Of a stretch of 64,000 bases of DNA, positions 55,128 through 64,000 are shown piece by piece. Position 1 is the first letter of the stretch. Every line of letters starts with the position of its first letter. The stretch is from positions 39,639,994 to 39,703,993 of the forward strand of contig NC_092322.1 of NCBI RefSeq assembly GCF_036785885.1. Reading direction: 5' to 3'. Origin of the DNA: Coffea arabica. Taxonomy: Eukaryota > Streptophyta > Magnoliopsida > Gentianales > Rubiaceae. The notes beneath the pieces were generated by a model. The model was given only the letters and a program-made list of their open reading frames with translations, was not told the DNA's origin and made no database searches. A program made the translations under genes and the position numbers.

Positions 55128-55859
55128 ATTTGGTTTAGAGAACAGTTTGGGTTGGTCTCTTCCCCCCTTGTGTCCTGATCAATGCTCTTTCCCGTTCTGG
55201 TGGTTCTATTCCTTTTGTGTCCTTGATCTGCTAGTTCCATGTATGGCATTTCCTCATCCTCAGTGAGTACTTTCCTTTTGTTACTCTTCCCCATCCCAGC
55301 TTCCAGGTTCTGGATTTCTTTCATAAGTTGCCTAACATTTGTATTTAACCTACTCAGCAATCTCACTTTCCTTCCTCTTTTTGATCCTTCCTCTTTGATT
55401 TGGTCCTTATCCTCACCATCAACCTGCATCTCTGAGCTCCTCATCTTGCTTACCTCTATCATATTACTGTGATTCCTAATTCCTTTAGTCCCTTGGTCAG
55501 TATTCAGTTCCTCAAGTATAGCCCCCTCCCTCCTCATCTCCTCTAGTCCAAACAAATGTTCGTCCACTTTTCTTACCTCTTCTACTCTCTCGAGCTCTGG
55601 AACCATCTGTACTTCCAGTGGACTCCTATTCTTATGTCCTATCCCCTGAGTATTTTCCTTACTCTGATCACATTGTGCTTTCCTCCTCTATAACCATTGC
55701 CATCCCATTACTAATCTCAGAACTGCCAGGATTTTTATCTTTTTCCATCGGTTTTCCCAACCTTTTCTTGAACCATTCCCCATTTTGGAACCCCCCAAAC
55801 TTGTGTGTCTGGGATGTACCTCTAGAAGTATTATCCTTTTGAGGAGTTCCTTTCCCCAT
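55124..55859 (-). pseudogene. LINE ORF1 C-terminal remnant
   Basis: Two frames, 55668-55859 and 55124-55606, read lysine- and glutamate-rich sequence such as HKFGGFQNGEWFKKRLGK and LLSRLNTNVRQLMKEIQNLE, typical of the low-complexity tail of plant LINE ORF1 proteins (nucleic-acid binding). The N-terminal DUF4283 part is absent because of 5' truncation. The stop TGA at 55126-55124 overlaps the ATG of ORF2. Confidence 0.7.
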
Positions 55860-55867
55860 TCACGCTC

Positions 55868-55882
55868 GTTGAGCCTTGTGTC
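55868..55882 (+). repeat. LINE target-site duplication, right copy
   Basis: GTTGAGCCTTGTGTC, identical at 50899-50913. The exact match suggests a fairly recent insertion. Confidence 0.93.
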
Positions 55883-57130
55883 AAGAAGGTTAAGATTCGT
55901 ACTTTCTTCGCATTTGCATTTCTTCTATGTTTTTCCTTTCTTATCTCCAAGACTTATGCTTTGTATTTTCAACTTGGGGAGCGGCACTGCATGAATCATG
56001 AAACCCTGTCATTATTTCACGGTAGTAATTGTCAAGTATGTCATTGTTGATTCCTTGCTAACAAACCATGATTTCCTTCTTTCAATGACTTGCTTTAAGA
56101 TCTGTGTTTCATTGGTTTAATCTTTGGGCTAATAGAACAGTGAAATATTTTACATGCTTGAGTGAGTTTTTGTATATTCTTGTACCTTTTTTTGAAATGA
56201 TATTGATCTTGGACCTTATTTTACATGTGCATCAGAAAGGAGGGAAATTTATTATTTGCAGCCTTGTCTTAGTCATTTTCTGTGGAATTCACTCTTGCTT
56301 CCAGTATCTGTGGTGTGCACAATGATAACCAGGGCTGTAGCTTGGAAACTTATATGAAAATCAATTGACACTCTGTTTATGTGAATATTTGCTTTCCATC
56401 TTCCTTAAGGCTTAAGCTTTGCATATCCAATTGTAGCTTTGTTGTTTATTATTATTTTTAAGAAGTTTAAACTTACGTAATGATTCTAGAAACTAAATAA
56501 AAGAGGAAAAAAAGAACTTGCTAATAATTTCTTTGACAAAGATTTGCAAATGATGCTCTAAAAATAATGCATCTAAGGTTGTGTATCTGTGAGACTTATT
56601 AACTTACAAATAGATTCATCCATAACTTAGACCTCCCGTTTTTTCTGGTCATATTGCTATATTCACCTGACGTTTGTCTGAAAGTGTACTTTTTCTTTTC
56701 TTTTAATTTTTTACCCGTTTGTCTGAAAGTGCACTTTTTCCTTTCTTTTAATTTTTTACTTCTAACAGCTGCTATGTTTCTCTGGCTTTTTTTTTTTTAT
56801 TTCATGACTATTTTAATGGGCATATTAAGGTTTAAATTGGGTAAGAGGGTGATGGAGAGAGGAAGGGAGATTTGGAGCTGCAACTCCAGCTTTTTACTTT
56901 CTTGGGCTGATTTTGGAGCATTTTTGGTGACAAATATATGGTGTCGACTTCTAGTTGTTGGAGCTGCATTGTGGCAGCTAATTGATATTATTTGTCAACA
57001 CCATTTTCTGTATTTGCTGGTTTTTAAAATTTTTATTCTGGTATTTTGAACTAAGAATAAGAATTAATTTTGTTTTTTGTTTGTCTTTCTCTTCTCCTCT
57101 CTGTCCCTCAATAGCAAATACAGTACAACT
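55883..57130. other. intergenic DNA with a 47-bp tandem repeat
   Basis: GTTTGTCTGAAAGTGTACTT and what follows is repeated once at about 56671-56763. Otherwise this is AT-rich sequence without recognised coding or element ends. Confidence 0.6.
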
Positions 57131-57307
57131 TGTTAGGGAGAAACACCTCGAGAGAGTCTACCAAAGAGTCCAATATGTAAGTTAGGAACCCAACTCTGAT
57201 CCAAAAGATTAAGCTATTAGGTCTTGGACCCTTATTTACATATTAACCGATCTTTCTCCATCTCTCGGACCGATATGGGACACAACCCCTTATTCATGAA
57301 TCTAACA
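57131..57307 (-). repeat. TRIM terminal repeat, left copy
   Basis: 177 bp, sharing CACCTCGAGAGAGTCTACC and CTTTCTCCATCTCTCGGACC with the right copy, with scattered differences. Confidence 0.88.
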
Positions 57308-57666
57308 AATCTCCCTCTTCATGAGTAACCCTCACATTAAACTCAAATTTACAAGCCCTTTTTCGAGCCTACTTTAATACTCAATGCAAGCCCACCTTTA
57401 TCACCAAGATCACCTCTTCTCCCAAACATGGACCCACTCTTCTTCAACATTCAAACTGCATTCTGGACCCTTGCCATCCCTTGGCTCTTTGGTCTAACAT
57501 CAATCAGACCCCTGCCAAACCCATGGCGTACCTGATCCAACACCAACCAAACTCTTTGGCATTTCGATCCGTCATCAAGAAGAGAATTTTCACCGATCCA
57601 ACTCCAAGAATAATCCACTTGCCCATGAGTAGCCCAGTTTCACAACCTAAAGCTATGATACCAATT

Positions 57667-57843
57667 TGTTAGGGAGAAACACCTCGAGAGAGTCTACCAA
57701 AGAGCCCAATATGTAAGTTAGGAACACAATTGTGACCCAAAAGCTTAAACTATTAGATCTTGGGCCCTTATTTACATATTAACCGCTCTTTCTCCATCTC
57801 TCGGACCGATGTGGGACACAAACCCTTACTCATGAACCTAACA
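57667..57843 (-). repeat. TRIM terminal repeat, right copy
   Basis: 177 bp; same ends as the left copy. Confidence 0.88.
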
Positions 57844-57848
57844 AATAT

Positions 57849-58215
57849 ATTTGTTAGGAAATTGGCTTTATTTCTTTTAGGTAGAATTCTTGTTTTGTGT
57901 GGAAGTACTAGTTTCCTAATTGGTTTTAGTTACTTGAAGTAGTAGCCAAGAAATATTTTATTTAGTTTAGGATTAGAAGTTATTTCCTATTCTATGTAAG
58001 TCTAGGAATTAGAATTGGTTTCCTATTGTTATTTGGGTTTGGCCAAATAATGTTATCTATAAATAGGTGGATTGGCATACTACACAAGAAACACACAAGG
58101 GCATACAAGAGGGCATCATGTAGCCTTATACATGGGGTGCTGAGAGAGGGTTCTTGAGAGATGAGAGATGGTATATAAGGGTTGGATTTGGGTTCAAATT
58201 GTATTCTTGTATAGG
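57849..58215 (+). mobile_element. LTR-like fragment
   Basis: TTGTTAGGAAATTGGC begins a block with a TATA-type CTATAAATAG near 58056 followed by leader-like sequence (CACACAAGGGCATACAAG) and a T-rich end. It looks like a 5' LTR start cut off at 58216 by the next element. A partner LTR is not in the window. Confidence 0.4.
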
Positions 58216-59581
58216 TGATAGGGTGTTAATTGTTAGCAATTTTATTGTTAATTTTCCCTTTTATTCTTGCCAAATATTGTTTTAATTATTAATATTTACT
58301 TATATTTGGTATTGGACCCAATTTTAGGGAGTGAAGCAGAAAACTACAAAAAAGGAGGGGCTTTTTGGAGATAATTGAGACTTCAAATAAGCCACAGACT
58401 TGGCCCACATGGTGACATACGCGGACTGCATTTCTTTTGCTAATTGGGAGTGTCTTGAGCACTTAAGAGTCCTAAGAGCAATGAAAGACGAAAAAGAGGA
58501 GGAAACATCAAGAGGCCTTGCCTTTTGTACTTTGATTGTGAAATCTGCAGCGGGGACCACGGAAAAACATTGAGTCATTTTCAGATTTGGAAGGAAAGAA
58601 ACGTAGGAAGCTTTGAGAGTTGTTTTTGTTTCTTATTCGTGGGGACCACTGGATAGATAGCTTGAGTCATTTCCTTTTGGCTATATAAGGACAATCGTAA
58701 GAAAGGCTACAGAGTGTTTTTTAGCATAGTTTAGTTTTATTCTTTCTTGGTTCCTTTGATGGCTTGGACCTCAGTTAAATTACTTGGAGATTTTCTCATG
58801 AGGCGTGACTAAGTTTTCCTAGTCGAAGGTCAATTTAAGGACTCGGTTTCGAACATCTGTGGGATCTAATTATTTTATTTATTTCTTTTATTTATTGGTA
58901 TTTGTGCGTTTCCTGATTTAATTGGTTATGCTTGTTATGTTATTTGAATGTCAAGGGCTTGATATTCGAATTAACCTAATGATCTAATGCCAAATTAATT
59001 GATTGAATCCGTAATTGTTCAATTAATTAATACCAGTGGCGACTAGCGTGATTGGTTTCTTGTTAGGGAAACGTATGATCTAACTTAAACAAACTCTCGT
59101 AGTGTGTTTGTTGGTTAGAATTGGGCTTTTCTAATTATTAATGCAATTGAGTGATTAAATCCTATGGTCGTATCTAGGGTTATTTCTTAGTTAGAGAAAT
59201 AGTTAACGGTCGTACTTTAACTATCAAGAAATTAAGGAAAGGCTGGTTGTTCATCGCGTGTATGGCAACTATAACCAATCTATTAATGAGTAATTGAATT
59301 ATCTTTGCGTCGATGATCAGTTGCATGGACCGTGTCTGAAAAGTTGTACCTTTGGCTAGAGTTATATTGGTTATTGATTAATTTCTATTTATTTCTATTA
59401 GTTGTTTTATTAGTTAGTTAATTAGTTATTTTATATTCTCAAAAAATCCCCCATACTTCGGACTCTAAAAGAAATAAATTATCCCCAATCCCTGTGGATT
59501 TGACTCTGCTTATCACTATCTACAGAAATTATATTTTATTTAAGCAGGTATTTATTATTGCACAGGTTCGACACCCTATCA
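58216..59581 (+). repeat. 5' LTR
   Basis: The borders rest on the inverted TGATAGGGTG/CACCCTATCA ends and on the primer site just after. A TATA-type CTATATAAGG lies near 58680. Confidence 0.72.
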
Positions 59582-59586
59582 ATTTT

Positions 59587-59604
59587 TGGCGCTGTTGCCG
59601 GGGA
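59587..59604 (+). promoter_or_regulatory. primer binding site, tRNA-Asp type
   Basis: TGGCGCTGTTGCCGGGGA, one change from the common TGGCGCCGTTGCCGGGGA. Confidence 0.75.
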
Positions 59605-59690
59605 CTGGTGTCAGATTAATTTGTTTCTTTTTGAGTTCACCTTGTTTTCATTTTTAATTTATTTTTCTCTTATTTTTTTTTATATAACTT

Positions 59691-60139
59691 ATGGCTTCTA
59701 ACACTCCGTATTTTGGTGATATAATGGATTTTGTTTCCGGGGAAGGCGATGAGACTAGTTTTTTTGCTAAGTTTGCATATTCAGAGGCACTAAACTCTAT
59801 TAGAGAAAGAATGGCTGTTGCAACCTATAAAATTTGTTATGCCAGGGATCATTCAACCGGTATGTGCCCCGAATATCAAGATAATCTGAGTGTCCCACTC
59901 AATAATTATGGAGATTTTTCACCCTGGTCTCAAACGTGGTATAACCCTAATCCAAACGGGTATGATCAAGGATGGTGGGATAACTCCAGTTATAATTATA
60001 CAACAGGGCCAATGAATTTTCAGCAGTATGAGTCTCAAGAATCATCATCTATGTCAGGTATGTTTCTTGAAAAAATAGTTGAATCAATAGCTACTAATAC
60101 ATATCAATTCCAACAGGAGAAACAAATGAGAAATGGGAT
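59691..60139 (+). pseudogene. gag-like N-terminal fragment interrupted by CACTA
   Basis: The ATG at 59691 starts MASNTPYFGDIMDFVSGEGD. Residues 40-60 read MAVATYKICYARDHSTGMCP, then comes a Tyr/Asn/Trp-rich part (PWSQTWYNPNPNGYDQGWW). About 150 residues are open before the CACTA end enters the frame. The position after a primer site supports gag. I do not recognise a named gag domain. The frame continues artificially into the CACTA end to 60266. Confidence 0.6.
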
Positions 60140-60196
60140 CACTACAAGAAATTTGGTCTTCAGTGACAAGCCATTTTTGTCACAAAAAAATAAAAA

Positions 60197-60400
60197 GTCG
60201 TCACTGATAACTTTTATTGACAACTTTCTAGTTGTCACAGAGTCGTCACTGAAGGCCCGTCGGTAAAAGTATATAGTGACGACAATAAAAGTCGTCAGTG
60301 AATGGAACTCTTTTGTGACAACTGATGTCGTCAATAATTATTGTAATTTTAGTGATGACATAGTATCTTGTCAATGATGTACAAATAAATGTCGTCACTA
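60197..60400 (+). repeat. CACTA subterminal repeats
   Basis: GTCGTCACT occurs at 60197-60205, 60242-60250 and 60391-60399, with AGTGACGAC (inverse) at 60275-60283 and variants GTCGTCAGT at 60291-60299 and TGTCGTCAA near 60326. Such motifs bind the CACTA transposase. Confidence 0.85.
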
Positions 60401-60862
60401 AAAGTGATATGTAATTGTCATTGGTATAGAATAATTACTAACGACTTTTGTTGTCACTAAACACTTTTTAATTCTATGACCGCAGATTGTTATTAATGGA
60501 AAATTCTGATTCAATGATAACTCTTTATCACCATGAAAATTGAAAATTTTCCTACAACAATTATATCTATAAATGGAAAAAAATGACAATGATTTATAAT
60601 TAGCAAATGAATGCATCCATTGCATTACGAAATGTCAAAATATCATATAAGCATTCAAATATCATAATAAAGTTCAACAACACCTTATAGATAGTTTGAT
60701 AAGTGGTATTTGGCCTAAATTTCACATATAACTCGAGGTAGCTTTACAAAAAAAATCCAAGTCCCAAATTTCAACACAGAGGCGCTTCAGCAACACTCAG
60801 CTCCTCCCCTCAACACTCCGCTCCTCCCCTCAGGTAAAAGATTTGTAAGGCAGTTTTCAGCA
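60401..60862. other. CACTA interior before the uL23 fragment
   Basis: AT-rich. Just before the fragment, a C/T-rich leader with a doubled CTCCTCCCCTCA and a donor-like CAG/GTAAAAG (60833-60840), then TTTTCAG (60854-60860), suggests that part of a 5' UTR and its intron border came along with the captured gene. Confidence 0.45.
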
Positions 60863-61012
60863 ATGGCTCCTAAAGCTGACACCACAAAAAAGCTTGATAC
60901 AAAGGCTCAGGCAGCCAAGGTTGCCAAATTTGTCAAATCTGGGACAACTTTTAAGAAGAAAGCCAAGAAGATCCGGACCAAAGTTACCTTCCATCGTCCT
61001 AAGACATTCAAA
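60863..61012 (+). pseudogene. ribosomal protein uL23 (RPL23A) gene fragment
   Basis: Fifty codons from [20 protein letters not shown] through [15 protein letters not shown] and VTFHRPKTF match the N-terminal extension of plant uL23/RPL23A, which carries the nuclear import signal before the globular rRNA-binding domain. The match stops at about 61012, where the sequence turns into unrelated text with a stop at 61078. It lacks the whole globular domain and cannot make a functional ribosomal protein. It lies in sense relative to the CACTA end. A diverged retro-copy is an alternative origin. Confidence 0.85.
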
Positions 61013-61079
61013 ATCAAAATCAAAATCAGCCCCAAACTAATGCACCAAATTAGCTCAAGAAATAAGTACTGCTATTAAA

Positions 61080-63350
61080 CTTCAGCCTCAAAGGAATAAT
61101 ATAACAAGTTGATAAGGCAACAAGCACTACTATAACAAGTACTGATATAAGTATTGCTATGAACAATATAACCAGTTGATAAGACGATAAGCACAACACT
61201 AAAGGAAAAGCAACTTCAGTTCACTTGCTTAGCTAAAACATTCAAATAAACTAAACTAAACTAAACCAAAACAATCCAAACTAATGCACCACAGAGGATA
61301 CAAGGTGTCAAGTATGATAACCAAAGTAATGTCGATCATGATATAAGGTGTCAAGTAGGAGCAATGTGTACCAACATAACTAGAATGTTTCTTTGCCATT
61401 TAAAAGCAAATAACAACTTTCTTGTTCTAGATCTCTGAAATTACTTTTGCTGTTTGTCATGGTGTATTAATTCCATAGAAAACCAGCACCCCTTAATATT
61501 GTATTCCAATCAAACTAGTGAGTTAGGCAAGTGGCGGGACATTGCAAAACATTCACAGTGAAATTTACTTCAAGAATGGCACCAAAATTGGGAACCATTC
61601 ATGTGAAAAGAAAAGGTATTACCTCAAGGAATGCCTTCAAAACCCACATAAAAGTTAGTATTATTACTCCGTTAACAGAAAATCCAACCTACATCCAACA
61701 AAAAGTTTGTGATTATACAGTATAAAATAATGCTATATGGAGAACAAACTACCATGTAAGACGTGAAACTATCAATAATTAGCAATTAACTGTGGCAAGA
61801 TGTACACTTCTCAATTTAGCATTATTCCAAGTAGAAGAGGCAAAGCCATATTAATTTGAAAAGGGACATATAGATAGCTGGGAGAGATGGAAAACAGGTT
61901 TTATAGTGAATATTGGGCTAATAGATAATATGATAGCACTTAGCAGAGCTGTGGGGAGTACTCAAAAGGATAAAAATGGCTTGGAACTCTGGAGAAAGAA
62001 GAGTAATTCTGGACACGAATTGCAAGGCAGCTTTCGAACTAATACAAGGAGCAGGACAGGACTCACCACTATACAATCTAATATGTCAGATCAGGAATGT
62101 TTTAAGCAGGGATCGGGAATCTTGGCTACAACATGTTTGGAGAAAGAAGTAAGTGTGCAGACTAGCTAGCTAAAAGTAGTGTCAACAAAGAATCTGGGAT
62201 GCAGATTATAACAGAACCGCCACAGGAACTTAGTGAATTGCGTGGTGCAAATATTTTAGGGGCTGCGACCCTATGTTTTGTTTCTGTTTAAGAGGATTGA
62301 CCTCTCCCTTGTAAACTTAACAAAAGGAACATACTAGGCAGAGAAGTAAATGTGGTCAACACATTTGCAAGCAAAACATTTTGGCCAAAGCACCTTTGCC
62401 CTTAAAAAATAGTGAAACATGTGAAATTCAGCACAAGTAAGGCTAACAAGTATATTCTGGAGAATCATGGACTCTCAAAACATACCATAAGAAGCTGTCC
62501 ATGCTGTTCTAATAACATTCCTAGTTCATGAATTTTTACGGAGGAAGATCTTTTTTCACATCAAAACTAATTGATGAGTTTTGGTCCTCTTACCAAGCTC
62601 TTCCAAAATGATACTAGTACAAGTCCTTAAGTAGACTTGAGATGCAGCCTTATAACTCTATCACCAGATTTCTCAGTCACCAGATGCAACACCTTAGACT
62701 TGAGATGCAACCTTAGAGGTTTGTGTTCTAGAATGAATTTATAAGTTAGCAGAAAAAAAAAGTCTACAGTATCTTAACTTGCAGGACTACATCCATAGCT
62801 AATATACAGCTTTTAAGGCAAAGTACAAATGCAATGATTTGGAGCAACTTGTCCAGGTTTCTAAAAAAATAAATAAATGGAAACAAAGGAAATGAGAGTC
62901 GATTTGTGAGTGCGTACATTTACACAAAGATAGAGCACTTCCAATAGGGGGGGATGTAATACATTTCATTCAGAAAAAACTTATAGGGCTTACAATTCTC
63001 AATTCAAAATAAGTATTAAGAGTGAACTTATCCTTAAAATTAAAATAATAATAATAATAATAAGAGCAAACTCAAAAATTAAGCTTACCTCTATCTTTAT
63101 CCCAAGGGCCAAAGAAGCAGCCGCAGCTACCATCAAGATGATTAAAGTAGTGTCTCGACAAGCTTCCCACAGAAACCTTTATAACACAACTCACAAATAA
63201 GCAAGTTAACGAGGCACAGCTCATGATGCAAATGGTTCAATAACTCAACGATTTGCAGTAACATACCCAAATCTTCAAAATAAGAACATGCTGCTAATGT
63301 TCAATTAGACTAGTAACAATAAAGTTTATAAAAAAGGGGGGGAGAATTTC
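61080..63350. other. AT-rich DNA between the two captured fragments
   Basis: Short repeats such as AGTTGATAAGGC/AGTTGATAAGAC near 61110-61185 and an ATAATAATA run at 63044-63062 are visible. Short frames at 61531-61725 and 61906-62169 have no homology that I recognise. Confidence 0.5.
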
Positions 63351-63542
63351 CCTCAGTCACCGCCGGCTTGGTGCAGGTGTTCTTCTTGCGCTTCTTGGCG
63401 CCACCGTCGAGGTGGAGGACAAGGTGGAGGGCTGACTCCTTCTGGATGTTGCAGTCGACTAGGGTGCGGCTGTCCTCGAGCTGCTTGGCAGTGAAGATGA
63501 GGTGCTGCTGGTCCCGGGGATGCCCTCCTTGTCCTGGGCAGA
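63351..63542 (-). pseudogene. ubiquitin-eS31 (RPS27a) fusion gene fragment, antisense
   Basis: On the minus strand from 63542: QDKEGIP, a one-base loss near 63515, then [41 protein letters not shown] and RKKNTCTKP. This is the C-terminal half of ubiquitin joined to the first residues of ribosomal protein eS31 (usually [20 protein letters not shown]). Changes include RGG to DGG at the processing site. GC content is far above its surroundings, as in coding sequence. The N-terminal half of ubiquitin and the rest of eS31 are absent, so it is a broken fragment. Confidence 0.87.
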
Positions 63543-64000
63543 AATTTTTTTTTTAAATTAGGGCAATAAAATTTGGGGAGAAATTGAAACAATTGATTAT
63601 CTAAGTAGGGTAGAAAAGGTGATTGCAAATGATGGTGATTGCTAATTAGGGTAAGAAACTTTGGGGAAACTAGGCAAATGATAGAGAAGAAGAGAATTTA
63701 TCCAAAAATTGAATGTTGGGAACACAAAATCGGGTCAATAAAAATTGGGGGAAATTGATTACTAAGCAAGAAGAGAGAAACTTGCCTTTTTACAGCACAT
63801 GCTCTGAGGAAACATATCAAAATCAGTAGCCCAATAAGGAGGAATGCTCGAGCATTAGTGAGAAAGAAATTGAGAGGGGTCGAAGTGAGAGAGAGACCGA
63901 GAGAGACAGTGAGAAGGCCAGCGAGTGAAAATGTGAGAATTAGAAGTGTATCAGACTTAGCCCAAAAGTGGTAGACTTGTACTCTTTCATTTTGAAATTT
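63543..64000. other. AT-rich DNA and GA-rich tract at the window end
   Basis: The GAGAGAGACCGAGAGAGACA-type tract at 63883-63910 would read as a CT-rich leader on the minus strand, possibly the 5' UTR of whatever gene the minus-strand fragment came from. No start codon assignment is possible. Confidence 0.35.

Larger units (their letters stand above)
50914..55867 (-). mobile_element. L1-type LINE retrotransposon with a 15-bp target duplication
   Basis: A perfect 15-bp direct repeat GTTGAGCCTTGTGTC flanks the element (50899-50913 and 55868-55882). At its low-coordinate end a T7 run is the complement of a short A tail, so the element reads on the minus strand. Order from its 5' end: partial ORF1, endonuclease, RT, zinc-binding region, RNase H. 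It is about 4.95 kb and 5'-truncated, since ORF1 lacks its N-terminal part. Several frame changes and stops break ORF2. Confidence 0.93.
57131..57843 (-). mobile_element. TRIM-like miniature LTR element, minus orientation
   Basis: Two direct repeats of 177 bp each (57131-57307, 57667-57843) start TGTTAG and end CTAACA. Inside, 57652-57663 (GCTATGATACCA) is the complement of TGGTATCATAGC, an initiator-Met-type primer site three bases from the repeat, and 57308-57325 is the complement of a purine tract (GAAGAGGGAGATT). The element is therefore read on the minus strand. It is 713 bp with no coding capacity, the definition of a terminal-repeat retrotransposon in miniature. I found no matching 5-bp target duplication. 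Confidence 0.82.
58216..60139 (+). mobile_element. LTR retrotransposon 5' part (tRNA-Asp type primer site), cut by CACTA
   Basis: An LTR of 1366 bp starts TGATAGGGTG (58216) and ends CACCCTATCA (59581), an inverted 10-bp pair. A primer site TGGCGCTGTTGCCGGGGA (59587-59604) resembles the tRNA-Asp type used by many plant Ty3/gypsy elements. A gag-like frame follows and is interrupted at 60140. The remainder of the element is not visible in the window. Confidence 0.75.
60140..64000. mobile_element. CACTA (En/Spm-like) element, one end, continuing out of the window
   Basis: CACTACAAGAAA at 60140-60151 is the classic terminal motif of plant CACTA elements. It is followed by subterminal repeats of GTCGTCACT in both orientations. 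The matching far end (TTTCTTGTAGTG) was not seen up to 64000, so the element is longer than 3.86 kb or its far end is lost. No transposase frame was recognised. Within the stretch lie two fragments of ribosomal-protein genes. Whether all sequence to 64000 belongs to the element is inference. Confidence 0.7.

Noticed and set aside
57120..57848. 5-bp target duplication for the TRIM-like element
   Set aside because: Left flank CAACT and right flank AATAT do not match; shifting the border by one base does not help.
61531..62169. Two 64-87 aa frames between the captured fragments
   Set aside because: No recognisable homology or exon signals; short enough to be chance.
1..64000. CRISPR arrays, bacterial operons, riboswitches, rRNA or true tRNA genes
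   Set aside because: None seen; gene structure, introns and transposons are those of a plant nuclear genome.

Overview
The window looks like nuclear DNA of a flowering plant, probably a eudicot with a large, transposon-rich genome. It holds one host gene that I can reconstruct, spread over about 37 kb. Almost everything else recognisable is transposable elements, most of them broken. I cannot name the species from the sequence.

Layout. 1-874: the 3' end of an LTR retrotransposon (polypurine tract plus LTR). 1728-2100: about three tandem units of roughly 110-120 bp. 2378-3384: a non-autonomous hAT element with 19-bp inverted ends and a perfect 8-bp target duplication, sitting just upstream of the host gene. 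3393-40611: the host gene, + strand, one 5' UTR intron and 21 coding exons, predicted 764 aa. The protein belongs to a conserved plant family that I recognise by sequence but cannot name. It has an N-terminal heptad-like segment, a Ser/Asn-rich linker, a central coiled coil, a second acidic linker, an Ig-like segment resembling the A9 repeats of AIR9, and a C-terminal domain ending in a basic tail. The order coil, Ig, C-terminal domain recalls plant actin-binding SCAB proteins; this is inference only.

Intron 11 is 14.1 kb. It carries a chromodomain-type Ty3/gypsy element (15514-25429, TSD ATTCT) with a Copia element (19179-22983, TSD GAGGC) inserted in the RNase H coding region. A Mutator-like element with a 9-bp TSD (25797-26961) lies downstream; one end of it was later tandemly duplicated. 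Introns 15 and 16 hold G-rich and C-rich tracts, a TG/CA microsatellite, a fold-back element and a possible tRNA-derived SINE.

40612-64000 is transposon-dominated intergenic DNA: an old Copia element (42603-46671), a hAT transposase remnant (49721-50256), a minus-strand L1-type LINE with a perfect 15-bp TSD (50914-55867), a TRIM-like miniature LTR element in minus orientation (57131-57843), an LTR fragment (57849-58215), the 5' LTR, tRNA-Asp-type primer site and gag of another LTR element (58216-60139), and a CACTA element beginning at 60140. The CACTA element has subterminal repeats; the DNA after its end contains fragments of two ribosomal-protein genes: uL23 (RPL23A) in sense, and the ubiquitin-eS31 (RPS27a) fusion in antisense. 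Its far end is not in the window.

The host gene appears intact: every exon junction keeps frame and has GT-AG borders. Several broken elements carry stops and active-site changes of the G-to-A or C-to-T type, as expected from decay of methylated cytosines. No RNA gene, CRISPR array or bacterial-type system is visible.
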